Numbered from the stretch's first letter, positions 1 through 13,087 are shown. The stretch is DNA of 64,000 nucleotides from Adiantum capillus-veneris (GCA_014529385.2 CM043969.1:12296648-12360647); one strand, 5' to 3'. Numbers and translations are program-made. The notes: generated from the letters alone by a model not told the origin.

Positions 1-41
1 ACTGCCTTAACATTGAGTATGGTGCCTAGGTAAGAGTGGGT

Positions 42-75
<34 letters not shown>

Positions 76-209
76 TGTACACATACATGTCACTTTCATT
101 AAGTATGGTGTCTATTGTCTTAACATTGAGAATGGTGCCTGGGTAAGAGTGGGTGCACCCACGCACGCACACACACACTCACACACTGTACACACATGTC
201 ACTTTCATC
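1..209. repeat. Tandem duplication containing (CA)n
   Basis: Two copies of a unit of about 113 and 92 bases (4-116 and 117-208). Both begin with CTTAACATTGAG and end with TGTCACTTTCAT. Each has a CA-rich core; the first core is a pure CA run of about 34 bases (41-74), the second is interrupted. The unit may continue upstream of the window. Confidence 0.8.
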
Positions 210-1190
210 TATGGCTTGCTATTCTAGGAATGGATACTTGTTGATATTTAACACTACATGGATGGTAGGTATAAGTTAAAAAAGTTCTAAGTAGGAGATA
301 GATAACAACTGATAGGTTCATTTGCACGTGTAATACGTATTCAAGGATAATGAATATGTTGTCTTGTTTCTATGGATGCAGGTGAGGAATTTATCTTTAC
401 TTAGTATCTTTTTGGCTTAGCTGTTGTGCATCATTGTCGAACCTGGCCTCCTTCACTTCAGAATAAGTTGTTCTTGACTATTTTATATACAAAACACTAG
501 AATGATACCTCATTCTCACTATGATGTACAGAAATGAATTAGTGTGAAAAGAAGCAAACAATAAATCCTATCGATAAGTGCAAAAGCATCTCATACTGAG
601 ATCCAATTTTTTGGAATGGGTTTGTCCATGTTCGACAGATTGCACACCTTGATATCTAAGCTAGATCTCATAAGCTACTTTTTGGGCAAGAAAGTACCCA
701 CCCTAGCTTCAAACAATGGATAAAAAGCATCTTAAAAATTACCATAAAAATCTTAGTTTTGCAAAGGTTTTTCTCCGCACAAAATTTGACTCCAATTTTC
801 AACTCACAACCTATAGAGATAATGAGTATAATCTACAAATCTTGTTTCTATCTTCGCTAAATAATTATGAAAATTTGGTTGAAAAAGAGGACACTTTTTG
901 TGTCTCAATACATTAAGTGTCCAATTACAAAACTATTGTTGATAAGTGGTGCTATTTTTGCTTACTTGAGCCTTCCTATGTTTTTTGATGCGACACTTTC
1001 TAGCTCACCATCACCTTTTTTAATATTTTCTACCTCAAGTTGTCATGGTCAGTCTGCACCATTTTTCAATGTAACCATCACTATTTCTCATCATGTGCTT
1101 GTTGCTTATGGTCTACCAATTCCTCCAGTAGAGATTAGTCTCTTCCACCTTGCAAGAAACCCACACTGTTTTTGATTGTAATCGGATAGC
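210..1190. other. Stretch with no supportable gene
   Basis: AT-rich sequence with only short chance ORFs (716-916 and 867-1175). I recognise no domain, splice pattern or repeat. Confidence 0.5.
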
Positions 1191-1193
1191 TTG

Positions 1194-1255
<62 letters not shown>
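1191..1255. repeat. Compound microsatellite (TA)n(GA)n
   Basis: A TA run is followed directly by a GA run. It lies immediately left of the TIR element at 1270. Confidence 0.9.
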
Positions 1256-1261
<6 letters not shown>

Positions 1262-2002
1262 GTGAGGATCCCGGGGGCTTCACTCTATATACAAAACGGG
1301 ACGCCACTTGCGAGCAGAAAACTTCGATAAGACCCCTGTATATGAATTATATTAGGGAATATGACCCCCCCTTTTTACGCTTATATAACAATCAATGTAG
1401 AAAACTATCATACCCCTATCTTAGATATAAAATTTAGGTCTCACATGATCTAGCTGAGTAAATCTCGCTAAAGAGCGTACAACATAGTGACCGGCAACGT
1501 AATAATGAACCACTTCTATTGATAACTAGATGTACCCTCAATGTGTCTTATTTTGACTTTCAAATTATGTGTCCATTCAGCCTGCACTCTAGCTACTCGT
1601 CCAATTCTGACCCATCTAAATTACTCAAAAAACATGGTTATAAAGTTGTGTTAGGTTCTCCATGTGAATTTTCATCTATACAAACTCTTTATAGCTTTCA
1701 TCCCTCAACCAATGAACTATAATCACAAAACAAGAAATTGATACAAAGCATTGTTAGTTCTTGCATGTATCTTTGTAGCTATTGACTCACAAGTTCGAGG
1801 GCATACTCTTTTGGGAAGCCATAATTTTGAAACACAAAAACTTCCAATTTTGATACCCCCTCCCTTATTTTTAAGCTTGGGAGATAAATTATTGGGGGCA
1901 TACCCCTAACTTACATACTTATGTAACTTGTAAAAAAATCCCACTCCCTTGCACTTACGTAGTGCGGTAAGTTTTCCATGGTGAATCCCCCGGGGTGAGG
2001 AT
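1262..2002. mobile_element. Non-autonomous TIR element (hAT-like MITE)
   Basis: The element body is 1270-1994 (725 bp). It begins CCCGGGGGCTTCAC and ends with the inverted complement GTGAATCCCCCGGG, so 13 of 14 terminal bases match. It is flanked by a perfect 8-bp direct repeat GTGAGGAT (1262-1269 and 1995-2002). Subterminal CCCCT and poly-T tracts occur near both ends. It has no transposase ORF. An 8-bp duplication is typical of hAT, but the CCCGGGGG terminus is not the usual hAT CAGGG, so the superfamily is inferred only from duplication length. Confidence 0.85.
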
Positions 2003-2636
2003 TGACATGAGTCCTCCTCAAATGTATAGTGACCTCCACTTGTAGACAAAAGTCACAACGTTAGTGACATAAAAAAAATAACAACCATGAAAGCAAATGA
2101 AAACTCCACGCAGCCTACACTAGTTTATGAAATATCAAAGTCTGTAAAGTGGAAGCATGTATAAAGGGAATGTTAGTTGGAGGCATTGAAACATCAATGA
2201 TAGGTCAATAGAATGAAAAAATACACTTTTTGCACTTAATTCTATGTTCAAATGAAATAGTTTGGGCCTATAGAAACCATAGAATTTAGTCAAGAAAAAG
2301 TTGATGTTTATGAGAAATTTAAGCTTGTTTTTGCAAATTTTTGTACCTTGTGTAAAGTGGGGTTCACCTGTAAATATGTTGTTTTTGGTCAAATTGAGTA
2401 TTCCTTTGGCTTGGAGAGCTTCTTGTGACCATACATTCAAGATTTGTTGATGTTTCTTAATTTTCCCACGTAAAGTGTGATCTTAGCTTTGAGCTGAAGT
2501 AAGGACCTCTACAAACACATACATATGATAGGAGTATTTGATTTTTTTTCAAAACCTTGAAAGAACACTTTTATGTCCTTTCAGGGTACCAAACTAGTGT
2601 TAACACCTAGGAATGCCCAACTCATGGATACCTTCC

Positions 2637-2639
<3 letters not shown>
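2003..2639. other. Stretch with no supportable gene
   Basis: Non-coding-looking DNA. The 101-codon minus-strand ORF at 2135-2440 has no recognisable domain and low-complexity composition. Confidence 0.5.

Positions 2640-2674
<35 letters not shown>
2640..2674. repeat. (CT)n microsatellite
   Basis: An uninterrupted CT run of about 34 bases. Confidence 0.9.
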
Positions 2675-2678
<4 letters not shown>

Positions 2679-2885
2679 GTTGACATGTGTAAAGGGACTC
2701 TACTTGCCATTATATAGTAGTATATAAGTATATATTATTCATGCCCTTTTCTAGTTAAAACAAAATCACAAGGCTTTCCTATAAATGTCCAACTATAATA
2801 CTAATTATATATATTACATAGATGAATCATGAGTCTCCTTTCCATAATTCAATGACGATCTCAGTTTTGGTAGTGGGTATATGCT

Positions 2886-3245
2886 ATGGTCATGGGTATA
2901 TATATTTTTAAAATCTATGCACCAAGGTTCAGCTATCCCTCCAAGGTTGCACAGAGACTGTACACAAGCTCAAGCATCAAGGCCATTTGTATTACAAGCG
3001 GTACCCCTTTCAATCCCATCTTCTCTTTCCTCAAGTGGTGCTCGTTTTTCATTACCAAAAACGTTGATCATCACTTAGGTATCAACCCTTATGAGCGGGC
3101 CAAAAAGAGGTATTTTCATAATCTAGTAAGACCTTCAAATCAAAATCACTTTCAAGTAATCCTATTAGACCATGGGATAAGAATTCAATACTTTCTCAAG
3201 GACTTCAAAATGAAGCACACCACTCTCAAGTTTGATTTTGTTTAA
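2886..3245 (+). other. Unrecognised 119-codon ORF
   Basis: An open frame with fairly even amino-acid composition and a basic C-terminal half (residues about 65-119). I recognise no family. A shifted frame (2881-3078) overlaps it. It may be a decayed fragment of a retroelement internal region or chance; nothing around it (no PBS, TIR or splice context) decides. Confidence 0.2.
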
Positions 3246-3439
3246 AAGTTCTCAGTTGAGATTGAATTGCATTAATCACATAAGGTTACAAAGAGCCATA
3301 GCATAAAATTTTCCAAGAAAGAATACGTCAAAGGGGGCAAACATCCTAGACTATCCTTACTTGTATAGCTTGTAGTTCTGATTCCTACTACAACTACTAC
3401 AAAGGAGTTTCCACATGTCAAGACAAGCATCCTAAAGAG

Positions 3440-3604
3440 CAAGGCTTGACCTAGGTCGTCAGGGACTTGAGCCAAGGGCTTGGACTAGACCCGTGTGGAC
3501 TGGGGATCCGTATTATGGCTAGGGCTAGGAGCTAGCCTATATATAGGGTGGTAGGGTGGTGGATCCGACATCTCAATGTCCTAGGTATTATATTGGTATT
3601 AGAG
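3440..3604 (+). repeat. LTR-like promoter fragment followed by PBS-like site
   Basis: Contains GTGTGGACTGGGGATCCGT, AGGGCTAGGAGC and a TATA-like CTATATATAGGG. At about 3592 it is followed by TGGTATTAGAGC, one base from the tRNA-iMet primer site TGGTATCAGAGC. The same promoter block is recognisable in both arms of the palindrome at 39600-39901. I read it as a degenerate end of a small LTR or TRIM element; no partner LTR was found. Confidence 0.45.
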
Positions 3605-3662
3605 CTCAGGAAGAGGAGCCATGCAGGAGGGGGCAAGGAGATTGGTTGAATGAGGCATGCAT

Positions 3663-3734
<72 letters not shown>
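3663..3734. repeat. (GT)n microsatellite
   Basis: A near-pure GT run of about 70 bases. It generates artificial His/Thr-rich open frames on the minus strand. Confidence 0.95.
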
Positions 3735-3736
<2 letters not shown>

Positions 3737-4840
3737 GGAAGCTAAGCAAGAGGAGTAGTCGAGGAGCAGGCAAGTGTGTGTAGGGGCTCTTGTGTCGGGA
3801 AGGGGTCGAAAGTCGACCATGAGAAAATATCACCAAGAGGATCTTGTCGGTGTCACCTAGATGAACTAGTGGCTTCTTGTCACTGCATCGTATGCTCACA
3901 ATTCCTCAAACACTCTTTCCCATCTCTCCTTTTGTCTGCACACAGTCTGTTGCCATCGTTGCAACCTTTTTTTTCCCCCTTTTCACCTTAAGGGGATGCC
4001 CTAAGTTGGGCACCCTACCCCATACGGGTCGTACCCATGGCCAATGATGATCAGAAAAATCCATCAAGATGGTGGCCACCTCCGATAAACATGCTTTGTG
4101 ATAGGCTTGATGTACAACATCAGTGGGACAAACTTGGCTACAAGAAATTGCAAAAGATAAGGGACTTATCCCTTGGTGGATAGGCCATGCAAGAAAGCAA
4201 TCCATGGATGGCAGCAACAATGATTGCAGAGATCATAGTAGTATGGCATGCAACTATGGCACGCACAAGTCTACAAGGTGGGGGCGTTGTTATCATATGT
4301 TGAGGCCAAGGCAACAAAAAATCCATGAAGGGGAATCGAGCCTGGGCATTCGCAAACCGCATTCGTATTGAAACAGAGATATGGATGATCAGCACACAAA
4401 TAGTGCCAAGCTTTTATGAGTTTGAAAATCATAGTGATCGGGTCAAGAAAGTTGAGCAAGACTTGATCTTTAGCGGGCAAATCGACACGACTGCAAGCAA
4501 CACAAATGGGAGATTTTGATGGCCTGTGTCTTATCAGTTTCATGAGATGAAGAGTAAGAGAAGCATGATATTTTTGTTGACAGTGAGTCTATCCATAGCA
4601 TTGAAAGAAATCAAGGTAAACAGAAAGGTATCCTCAAGTCTGGTGTAGCTACAAGCAACCATAGACAATTCACAAGAAAGCACGACATATACATGCAAGC
4701 TTTTAACTAGCTTTGTTGGTTGACAAGGTCGCTGCGACAAGGTTGTTGATATGAAAAATTATTTTTAGCTTAGTTGTTTTTGAGTTTATTTTGAAAAAAA
4801 ATTTGCATTAGTAAAAGGAAGCTTCGAGACCATGACTTAT
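3735..4840. other. Stretch with no supportable gene
   Basis: Short overlapping ORFs on both strands and no recognisable domain. Lying between two primer-site-like motifs (3592 and 5491), it may be internal sequence of a non-coding LTR derivative. Confidence 0.35.
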
Positions 4841-5503
4841 GGTGGAGGGGGAGCTTGTTCCAAGGGATGTTTGTCAAGGACAAATGCCACAGTGCTCATG
4901 CAAGGCATGTTGCATACACGATGCGTGGTAAAGGTCAAGGCATGGTAGTGTTTGAGAATCTCATGGAGATCAGCACAGCCTGTTACTACCCTTGATGAAG
5001 AAGGCTCAAGGACCTAGGCAAGGCCGACCATTACCTACAATTTGACAAGGTCGATTCTCTGTGAATGCTCAACAAGGTCGACTTTCTTTGCTATAAAATT
5101 GTAAATTGGCAAGGCTTACCTTTTGGCATTTGGCATAGCGGTTGCCATAGTTTGGAATATGCTATCTATTGGGATGTGGGTTGTTGTTGCATATGTTGTG
5201 TGAACAACCTCTTCCACCTAGACCCATGTGAAGAACCTCTTACAACCCATGTATAAAGACTATCCACTTGTATTTGTGCATAGGCAGCCACATCTTATGC
5301 TCATGTGTCAAAAGGTTGTCTCTTTGTATATGCCTATATAGAGGCACATTATGCTGAACAAAAATTAAGTCTATCATGTGCAATAATACTCTATTATATT
5401 CTGCAACAATGTCTCTCTCAAGCTCTACACTAACCTCTACAAGCATGCCATTAGCATGAATGGCACACTAATCCACCCACCTTAACCCATCAAGTGGTAT
5501 CAG
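4840..5503 (+). repeat. Probable LTR (3' boundary) with tRNA-iMet-type PBS
   Basis: The sequence ends shortly before a perfect TGGTATCAGAGC (5491-5502), the standard primer site of plant Ty1/copia and many TRIM elements. A TATA-like GCCTATATAGAGG lies about 160 bases upstream. The left boundary is not visible and no gag or pol follows, so this is an LTR remnant with uncertain start. Confidence 0.5.
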
Positions 5504-6518
5504 AGCATGGCTTAGATTAGCATTTCCTAATCTAATTAAGTCCTAGGCATACTCTCTATGCTAGATTGCATTGGCCCTCTCCCTCTTAGCCATTGCAATT
5601 GCTAACTAAATTTCCCATGCATTGCATACAAACTTTGGCTCTAATCATCTCCCAAATATTCCTCCTTTTGAGTCAATTAGCAATGGGATATGTACTTTTC
5701 AAGTGCCACTACCCACACTAATTTGACTAGCAAGAGGAATTTAGTATACACTCTCTTCTCCTATCAATAAGAATAATTTTTGCTTTTTTGTGCATTTTGG
5801 CTTGATTTATTGCTAAAAACAAAAGCTCATTTCAATTTTTCATGTGTGTGTGCTTCCAGTTTTCTACACAAGCTTTAATTACAGCGGCACACCTAGTGCC
5901 TCTTGTTGCATTCAACATCTGACATCAATGTGCTACTGTAAACCTCCACATCAAGTGGGTCGGTTGCATCATCACATGCCGCACTTCTCGGCTCTTGATA
6001 TTCAGTTACAACATCCCAGTAGCTTCTCATCACGGAGGGGTTTCAATCCAGGGTATCAAACGTCAATCCAGGGTATCGAACGCCAAGTGTGTCGACCAAC
6101 ACCACCTCAGTGATTTGTACTTTTCTTGTCACAGATGTATCAAATGATGCTTCAATATTGTTGTGCCAATATCCACTAAAGCCTTGCAAATTACTTGTAG
6201 CAAAGTGGCCCCACCTATCTCCCGCAACCACGACCATTGTTGGTCTCAACCCTCACCCCACTGGCTCTAGCTCCTTATGGAGAGCTGACAAACCCACGTG
6301 CCCCCTCTGTATAAACGCCTTGACATCATCATCCTCTACACTGCCCTCACAAGCAATCCCGCTTTAGGTCGCTCATCCTCTTGACATCGTGCTGCACTCA
6401 ACCACTCAAGCCTTTGCCCCTACAGCTTGCGACACATTTTTATCTCATTGGCTCTCTCTATGCTGCATCAAATCCCATTTTCTAGTTCATCAACAACTCA
6501 ACTTAGCATTTTTTTTGT
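5504..6518. other. Stretch with no supportable gene
   Basis: CT- and AT-rich DNA downstream of the primer-site motif, with small overlapping ORFs (5844-6113, 6089-6367) and no recognisable domain. It could be internal DNA of the LTR element whose primer site lies at 5491. Confidence 0.35.
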
Positions 6519-6703
6519 TTTTTTGTATAAGTCTCCACAAGCATTAGTTCCCACCACGTCCTCTCAAGCCTTAAAGCAATAAGACAAACCTTCCACACTT
6601 GCTCTTGATTTTTTTGTATAAGTCTCCACAAGCATTGGTTCCCACCACGTCCTCTCAAGCCTTAAAGCAATAAGACAAACCTTCCACACTCGCTCTTGAT
6701 TTG
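6519..6703. repeat. 91-bp tandem duplication
   Basis: Two nearly identical copies (about 6519-6609 and 6610-6703), each with TATAAGTCTCCACAAGCATT and ending CTTGCTCTTGA or CTCGCTCTTGA. It lies directly at the left flank of Gypsy-1. Confidence 0.85.
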
Positions 6704-6724
6704 GCTACAAAGTTTTTTTGACGC

Positions 6725-7755
6725 TGTGAAGGATTGGGGGGCTGGCCTCTACAACACCTCAAACCAACACCAAGAAAAGAGGATGAAGAGTATAGCTCTC
6801 TCGAGATAATATGCGCTGATCTTCTCTCACTAATTTTCTCAATTTCACACACACTCAACCTCGACTAGCCTCGACTAGCTCCGACTAGCTTCCCTCTACA
6901 CCGCTACAACTCCCACTACACTCCATTGCACTCAAAGACACCAAGGAAGTAATAAAATCAAGGAAAAAAGTGAGAAAAAAACCAATGAAATCTCTGCACT
7001 TTTGACCATAACTCAAAGAGCTTCACTTCTTTTCAAACGCCCTTCCATGTGCTAGTAGGGCTTCCATAGGCGCTCTCCCATATATACATATAGCTTGACC
7101 AAAACCCACTCAAATCAAGCTTAATTTGAAAATCCACAAATTTCAGAAAAAAAAATCAAAAAAGGTGATGGAAAACTTGGGGGAAACCTTGCCCTTTGAT
7201 ATATGTACAAGCAAGGCATTGCAGCACATAGTTTACCCTCGACTAGCTGCACCACAAGGAGCTGCACATACCATAGCCACCATACCTCAAAACAAGATGA
7301 AGAGAGGTCAATATGCAGAGCTAAGCACCCACTTTCATCAGCCCATTGAGGAGAGACACAGTCTCAACTCACCACATCGGACCCTCGACCAGCAAGACAG
7401 GCTGCTCTACTCCCAAACGCCTCTATCCCTCGCAGAAATCAGGGCTTCTTGCTGCTAGATCTTCCTCTGTCAAATCCCCCACTCACTCACAACCTCAAGC
7501 TGATAAAAACTCAGGTTTGTTCATATTTTTCAAGTACTAAGTGACTCTTTCAAGTCTTAACACGTCTATGTACAAAAACAACAAAACTATGCACCCCGCA
7601 CAACTGGCCCGCATGCGTAGAGATAGCTGGCACACACCGCCTTTGTACAATTTGTACAAGCATGCTTTATTTACATATAAGGGACCCAAAAGAATTAAAA
7701 AAACCTTTCCAAAGTCTTTGGGGTGGCTTGCATCATTCCGTAAAAACACGTCACA
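6725..7755 (-). repeat. Gypsy-1 3' LTR
   Basis: 1031 bp, starting TGTGAAGGATTGG on the plus strand and ending ACGTCACA. It pairs with 13158-14186 over its full length. The polypurine tract on the minus strand (a run of seven G) lies at about 7757-7775. Confidence 0.95.
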
Positions 7756-7812
7756 TATTGCCCCCCCAACAAGCATGGAACACTTTCAAGTGTTTCATGT
7801 ACATTTCTTGCT

Positions 7813-10800
7813 TCAACACATGATTCTTGTCACATAAGGCCTGATTCTGATCCCATTGACTCTTGCCTTATGCATCTTTCCATCCAAGTCCTTGAGCTGA
7901 TAGCTTCCATTATCATACACCTTATGCACCACAAAAGGACCTTCCCACTTTGCCTTGAACTTTGTTTGAAAGGTATTGTCCAAAGCACTATTATACCTCA
8001 TAACCAACATGCCTTGACATAGCCCTTTTTCCTTTATCTTTTCATTGAATACATCAGCCCTTCTTCTTCCCAAGTCTTCATAGTATCTAATGGCACTTTC
8101 TCTATCCAAAAAGAGGCTATGCATAGATGCCAGTCTCTCTTTTACATGCTCCTCCTCAACCAAACTATGCTTCAAAATGAACTCCAATGAAGGAAGCATC
8201 ACATTAATCGGCATAGCACACTCTTCTCCATATACCAAATGAAATGGAGTGAAGCCCGTGGATGATTTTTGAGTCACTCTACATGCCCACAATGCCCTCT
8301 CCAAATACATATCCCAATCTTTTGGATGTTCTTCCACAAGCTTGAACAATATCTTCTGTCAAACTCTATTGAATGCCTCCACCAACCCGTTGCATTGTGG
8401 ATGATAAGGAGTAGCATACCTATGTTTGATCTCCAATTTCTCCACCAATTCAGTGATAAGATCATTCCTAAACTCTTTCCATTGATCACTTACAAGCTCC
8501 AACGGAACTCCAAATCTACAACATATGCAATCAAAAATAAAGCTGCATACATCTTTGCTTGTAGCCCCTCTACTAGCCTTTTCTTCTGGCCATCTTGTCA
8601 TATAATCCACTGCACTAAGTATGTAGTGCTTCCCATTTCTAGTGCCTGGAAGAGTACCAATTACATCCACACCCCACTTCTCAAAAGGTCCATAGCTTAC
8701 AATGTGTCTCAAAGGCTCAGGCATCAGCTTTCTCTTTTGATATATTTGGCACTCGTGACAGCTTCTACACCAATGCACAATATCCCTATTCATACTTGGC
8801 CACATAAGTTGAGCATTCAATACTTTCCTTCTTGTAGTTTCCACTCCAAAATGGACTCCACATCCTTCCTCATGACATGCTTTTAAGCAATCAAAAACTT
8901 CATCATGGTAGAGAACTCTTCTCATGACACCATCAGCCCCCTTGTGATACATTTGTTCTCCAATCAAGACATACCTCATAGCTCTTCGTGTGATTGCATG
9001 CCTTTGTTGAGAAGCCAATCCCTTTCTTGCAAAACCCATTTGCAACACATGTTCTTCCTCATGGAGGGATTCCCTTCCAAGATACCTTGGCTCTCTAATT
9101 ATCACCGCATGCACATCCTTGGTGAACACCTGTTCCGCCAACTCATGAGCCCTTACATTCATATTTCGTGGTACATGCCATATTTGAAAGGAAGTAAAAG
9201 ACTTTAACAAATTCCTCACTTTGAAAAACCAGCCCTTCATGCCTTCTTGATTTACCTTCCAGGTACCTTGAACTTGCCGCACAATCAACATAGAATCACC
9301 TTTGATTAAAAGCCTCCTTACATGTCTTTTGACACATTCTTCCAAGCCCAAAAAGAGGCTTGCGTACTCAGCCTCATTATTACTCTTTACATCCACTTCT
9401 TGGCTTCCAAACCAGCACTCAATGCATTTTTATCCACAAATATATAACCAATAGTGCCCTTATTAATGCTCCTTTTGAAAGCCCCGTCAAAGTATAAGGT
9501 ACCCTCTACATCCTGAAGCTCCGCATGCATAGTTGGGCTTGGTGCTATCTTCTTTTCCAAATCTTTCTTCAACTCACTCCTTGCATGAATCTCTTTAAAA
9601 GTGAGCATATCCGCCATATTTGCTCTCACACTATCCTCCTTAGTAAAGCTCATGTCAAATGTTGCAAGCTAAGTATCCACTTTTGCAATTTAGGACTATC
9701 CCCAGGATACCTTAGTGCATGAGGCAATAAACTACATGATGTTAACACCACAAAAGGCTTACAAATAAGATAAGATTTCAGCCTTTTTGTTGCATATACC
9801 AATGCCCAAACCAATTGCTCGATCTCATGCCAAGATTTTTGTGCATCATTCTTCACTTTTCTTATGTGGTACACCAGCCTCATATAAGATTGCTTTTTTC
9901 CTTTTTGCATCAATACTGCACCAATAGCATGCTCACCCACGCTCAAGCTCAAATAAAACATTTCATCCCAACAAGGAGGCATCATCAAAGGTAATGTAGA
10001 TAGCTTTTCCTTGACGTCCTCAAAAGTTGTTTGCTCATGCTCCGTCCAAAGGAAAGGGTCTTTTTGTGTTGCTTCTTGCAAAGGGTGTACATATTCAGCA
10101 AGCATACAAAAAGACCTTGACAAGTACCTTAGCTTTTGTACAAAACTCATCAATTCCTTTGTACTTTTAGGACTCTCCATCATAAACAAACATTCCACTT
10201 TTGCAGGATCTGGAGCTATCCCATTCTCACTTACCTCATGGCCAAGAAGTATCACTCTAGCTCTTGCAATTTTACATTTCAAAGGATTGAGTTGACCCCC
10301 ATCATCATCAATCCTTTTAAACACCATATCAAGATTTTTCACATGAAGCATTCTATCACTATAAACAAAAAAATCATCCATAAAGACTTTTACAAATCTT
10401 CCAAGGTAAGGCCCCAATACTTTGTCCATCCAACTTTGGAAGCTCGCATAAGAATTCATCAAGCCAAAGGGCATCACCCTATAGCAAAACACTCCCCATG
10501 GGGTCAAAAATCTGATCTTCTTTTGATCTTCATATGCAATCCCAATTTGAAAATACCCACTGAACCCATCACATACCGAATATCTCTCATGACCTGCAAC
10601 AGTGTCCAAAATCTCATCCTGAAAGGGAAGGGGATAGTGATGCCTCTTTGTTGCCGCATTCAATGGCTTATAGTCCACACATATTCTCCATTTATTTCCC
10701 TTTTTTGGAACTATAACCACAGGGGAAACCCATTCTGCATCATCCACAAGGTAGATAAAACCAGCTTGCAAAAGCTTACTCACCTCTATCTCCAACACCT

Positions 10801-11638
10801 TTCGTTGAATGGTGCCCAATCTCTTTAGCTTTTGAGCAACCGGCTTTGCACCTTCTTTAAGATTTATTTTGTGAACAACACTCTTTGTTCCCCTCATTTG
10901 AGCATAATCTTTGTCAAACAACTTGGGATACTTATCAAACAATGCGTCATATGCTTCTCTCTCACGACTAGTCAGGTCACCTGCAAGCATATCCATTAAT
11001 TCAGCTTTTGGTACATTCGGCTCATGATCAGCCCCATGGTCATTTTCTGATCTCATAGCATCCCCTTTATCACAATTTTCATCATATACATGTATCCCAC
11101 AAAGATCTACATCAAGATCAAGAAGACTTTGATCATAAACCTCATCGTCAGTACATGTAGAGGATGCACTAGAAGAACTGTCACACATGTCATAAGTGGA
11201 TGGCGATAAATCTTGATGCATAGCTGGTTCATCATCAATTTCCAACACCTTACATGTTTTCATATCATATCTAATCCTCTTCTCTTTAGGCCTGTCCACA
11301 AAAAGGTCAATACATCCCCTGTACCAGTCCTGCCGTGACCTCATAGCAATCAACCAAGGTCTACCCAATATAACTGGATATGCCCCAAGCTTTGCAGGCA
11401 TCACATGAATGTCCATGACAGACCTTTGACCCAAAACATTAAGCTCCAAGTCATGAATAACTCCCAAGCATTTCACTCTACTACTATTTGCCATCTTCAC
11501 ACTGAACAAGGATTTGCCTGTGAGCTGCAATCCCAATTGCTGCATTGTTTCCTCTGTCATAACGCACACTTGGGCTCCACCATCCATGTACTCCTTATTC
11601 ACCCTCCTTCCATGTATCCAAGCATCAACCAAAGGCAA
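7813..11638 (-). pseudogene. Gypsy-1 pol region (protease-RT-RNase H-integrase)
   Basis: Fossil polyprotein region. The protease carries the active-site-like MDGGAQVCV at the N-terminal side. RT shows WVSPVVIVPKKG, WRICVDYKPLNAATK, FQIGIAYEDQ and the VFMDDFFVYSD active-site box. RNase H and linker follow. Integrase has an HHCC-type zinc module (HEEGCGVH...CQIYQKRK) and a core around the WGVDVIGTLPG motif. The C-terminal part ends with a WEGPFVVHKVYDNGSYQL block. Order PR-RT-RH-INT is Ty3/gypsy. The region is broken in a few places. Confidence 0.9.
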
Positions 11639-11659
11639 AACATCAGTAACTTTATGAAG

Positions 11660-13087
11660 CTACACTACATGTGCATCGCGTGTCTTTACCTTCACCCTTC
11701 TAACACTAGCTAGTTTATGCCAGTGCCTTCTCATACTTGAGCTCAAATGCAAGAGTTTCCCATATGATATGTTGGCCCTCTTGTTCTTCAATTCTTCTAA
11801 GAGATTGTATGCTGATTGACCCTTCCCAAGCTGAAAATCATCCATGCCTATCTTCCTTCTTCTTGCCCTTACCTTTGCCTGCTTACTACTTTCAGCCTCT
11901 TCCATAGGTGCCTTGCCTTTATCTACATCTCTCCTTGGCTTTGTCCTTGCTCTTTCCTCTTTGAAAAGGCCTTCACTCACTGATTTTTGTACCCTTGTTC
12001 TCTTATTTGCAAAGACATCAACCTTATCATCTTCATCTCCCTCCTCAACTGCCTCCAAAATTCCTACATTAAATTGTGGAGGTGCTTGAGCTTGATTTTG
12101 TCCCTGTTGTTGTGCAATTCCTTGACCTTGGAGAGGTTGCACATTTCCATTTACATTTCCTTCATTACCTATTTGTCTTTGTATGATAGGATATATACCT
12201 CGTGGCTCTCTCCTTGGTTGATTGCAATTGGGTGATATATGCACTCTCTCCCCACAATTGTAACACATCACATTATCACCTCTATTCCTTTGAGTCCGTT
12301 CTCCTTGAGGTCTTCTTACTTGTTGTTGGATAGCTTGCATAGCAAGGTTGAGGTTTCCTATTTGCTCTGTCAATCTTTGAATGTCTTGGTGAAAGGATTC
12401 CTGTCCTCTATTGTCCACTCTTAGAGCTTCTACATGGATTTCCCTTTCAACATGCATATCCAAAGGCAAAGGCTCGACCACATTATTTGTTGATACATAA
12501 CCATCCCTTTGATGTACATTTGCTTCTCTTTCCCTATTTGCCATTTCATGCCTTCTCACCTTCTTTCTCCATTGCTCTCTAGCAACCTTTACTGCCTCAT
12601 TGTAGGTCCCTGGGTCCTTGAGCTCCACCTTGTCTCTAATGATTTGATGTAAGACAACCACAAACCTATATTTCTTCAAGAAATCAGGGGGCATTTGATT
12701 CTCTTCAAGTCCCTTTATGATCTTTCTCCAACAAGCTTCAAACCTGTTTATGTGCACATTGATGTCTTCATGTTCTCCTTGTTGCAGCTTGCTTAGCTCT
12801 CTCCACAAATACTGAGGATCATCCTCTTTCTCAAACTCTTCTCTCAAGGCATGAGAAAGAAGATTCCAATCTCCCTTTACACCACCTTCAAGCCTATCTT
12901 CATACCATTCACGTGCTTCACCTTCAAGTAGCAAACTCACCAAACGTACCTTGAATGCACCATCGTCCCTATTGCTCTTCAATGCAATCAATTCGATCCT
13001 TCGGATGAACTTGTCCACATCTTCTCCTTTCCCACCCTTGAAGACTTCATACCCATCTCCCGCCATAGGCCTTGAGTTGATCTTCAA
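11660..13087 (-). CDS. Gypsy-1 gag-like ORF
   Basis: A 475-codon open frame directly downstream (minus strand) of the primer site. The N-terminal half resembles the Retrotrans_gag fold (WREL.KLQQGEHEDINVH block). A single zinc knuckle, CYNCGERVHISPNC, lies about residue 275. The C-terminal part is lysine/arginine-rich with an acidic stretch. It is the nucleocapsid/capsid precursor of the element and looks open throughout. Confidence 0.85.
   Translation of the reverse strand: MKINSRPMAGDGYEVFKGGKGEDVDKFIRRIELIALKSNRDDGAFKVRLVSLLLEGEAREWYEDRLEGGVKGDWNLLSHALREEFEKEDDPQYLWRELSKLQQGEHEDINVHINRFEACWRKIIKGLEENQMPPDFLKKYRFVVVLHQIIRDKVELKDPGTYNEAVKVAREQWRKKVRRHEMANREREANVHQRDGYVSTNNVVEPLPLDMHVEREIHVEALRVDNRGQESFHQDIQRLTEQIGNLNLAMQAIQQQVRRPQGERTQRNRGDNVMCYNCGERVHISPNCNQPRREPRGIYPIIQRQIGNEGNVNGNVQPLQGQGIAQQQGQNQAQAPPQFNVGILEAVEEGDEDDKVDVFANKRTRVQKSVSEGLFKEERARTKPRRDVDKGKAPMEEAESSKQAKVRARRRKIGMDDFQLGKGQSAYNLLEELKNKRANISYGKLLHLSSSMRRHWHKLASVRRVKVKTRDAHVV

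Noticed and set aside
867-1175. 102-codon ORF near the left end
   Set aside because: No domain, no start context, overlapping other chance frames in AT-rich DNA.
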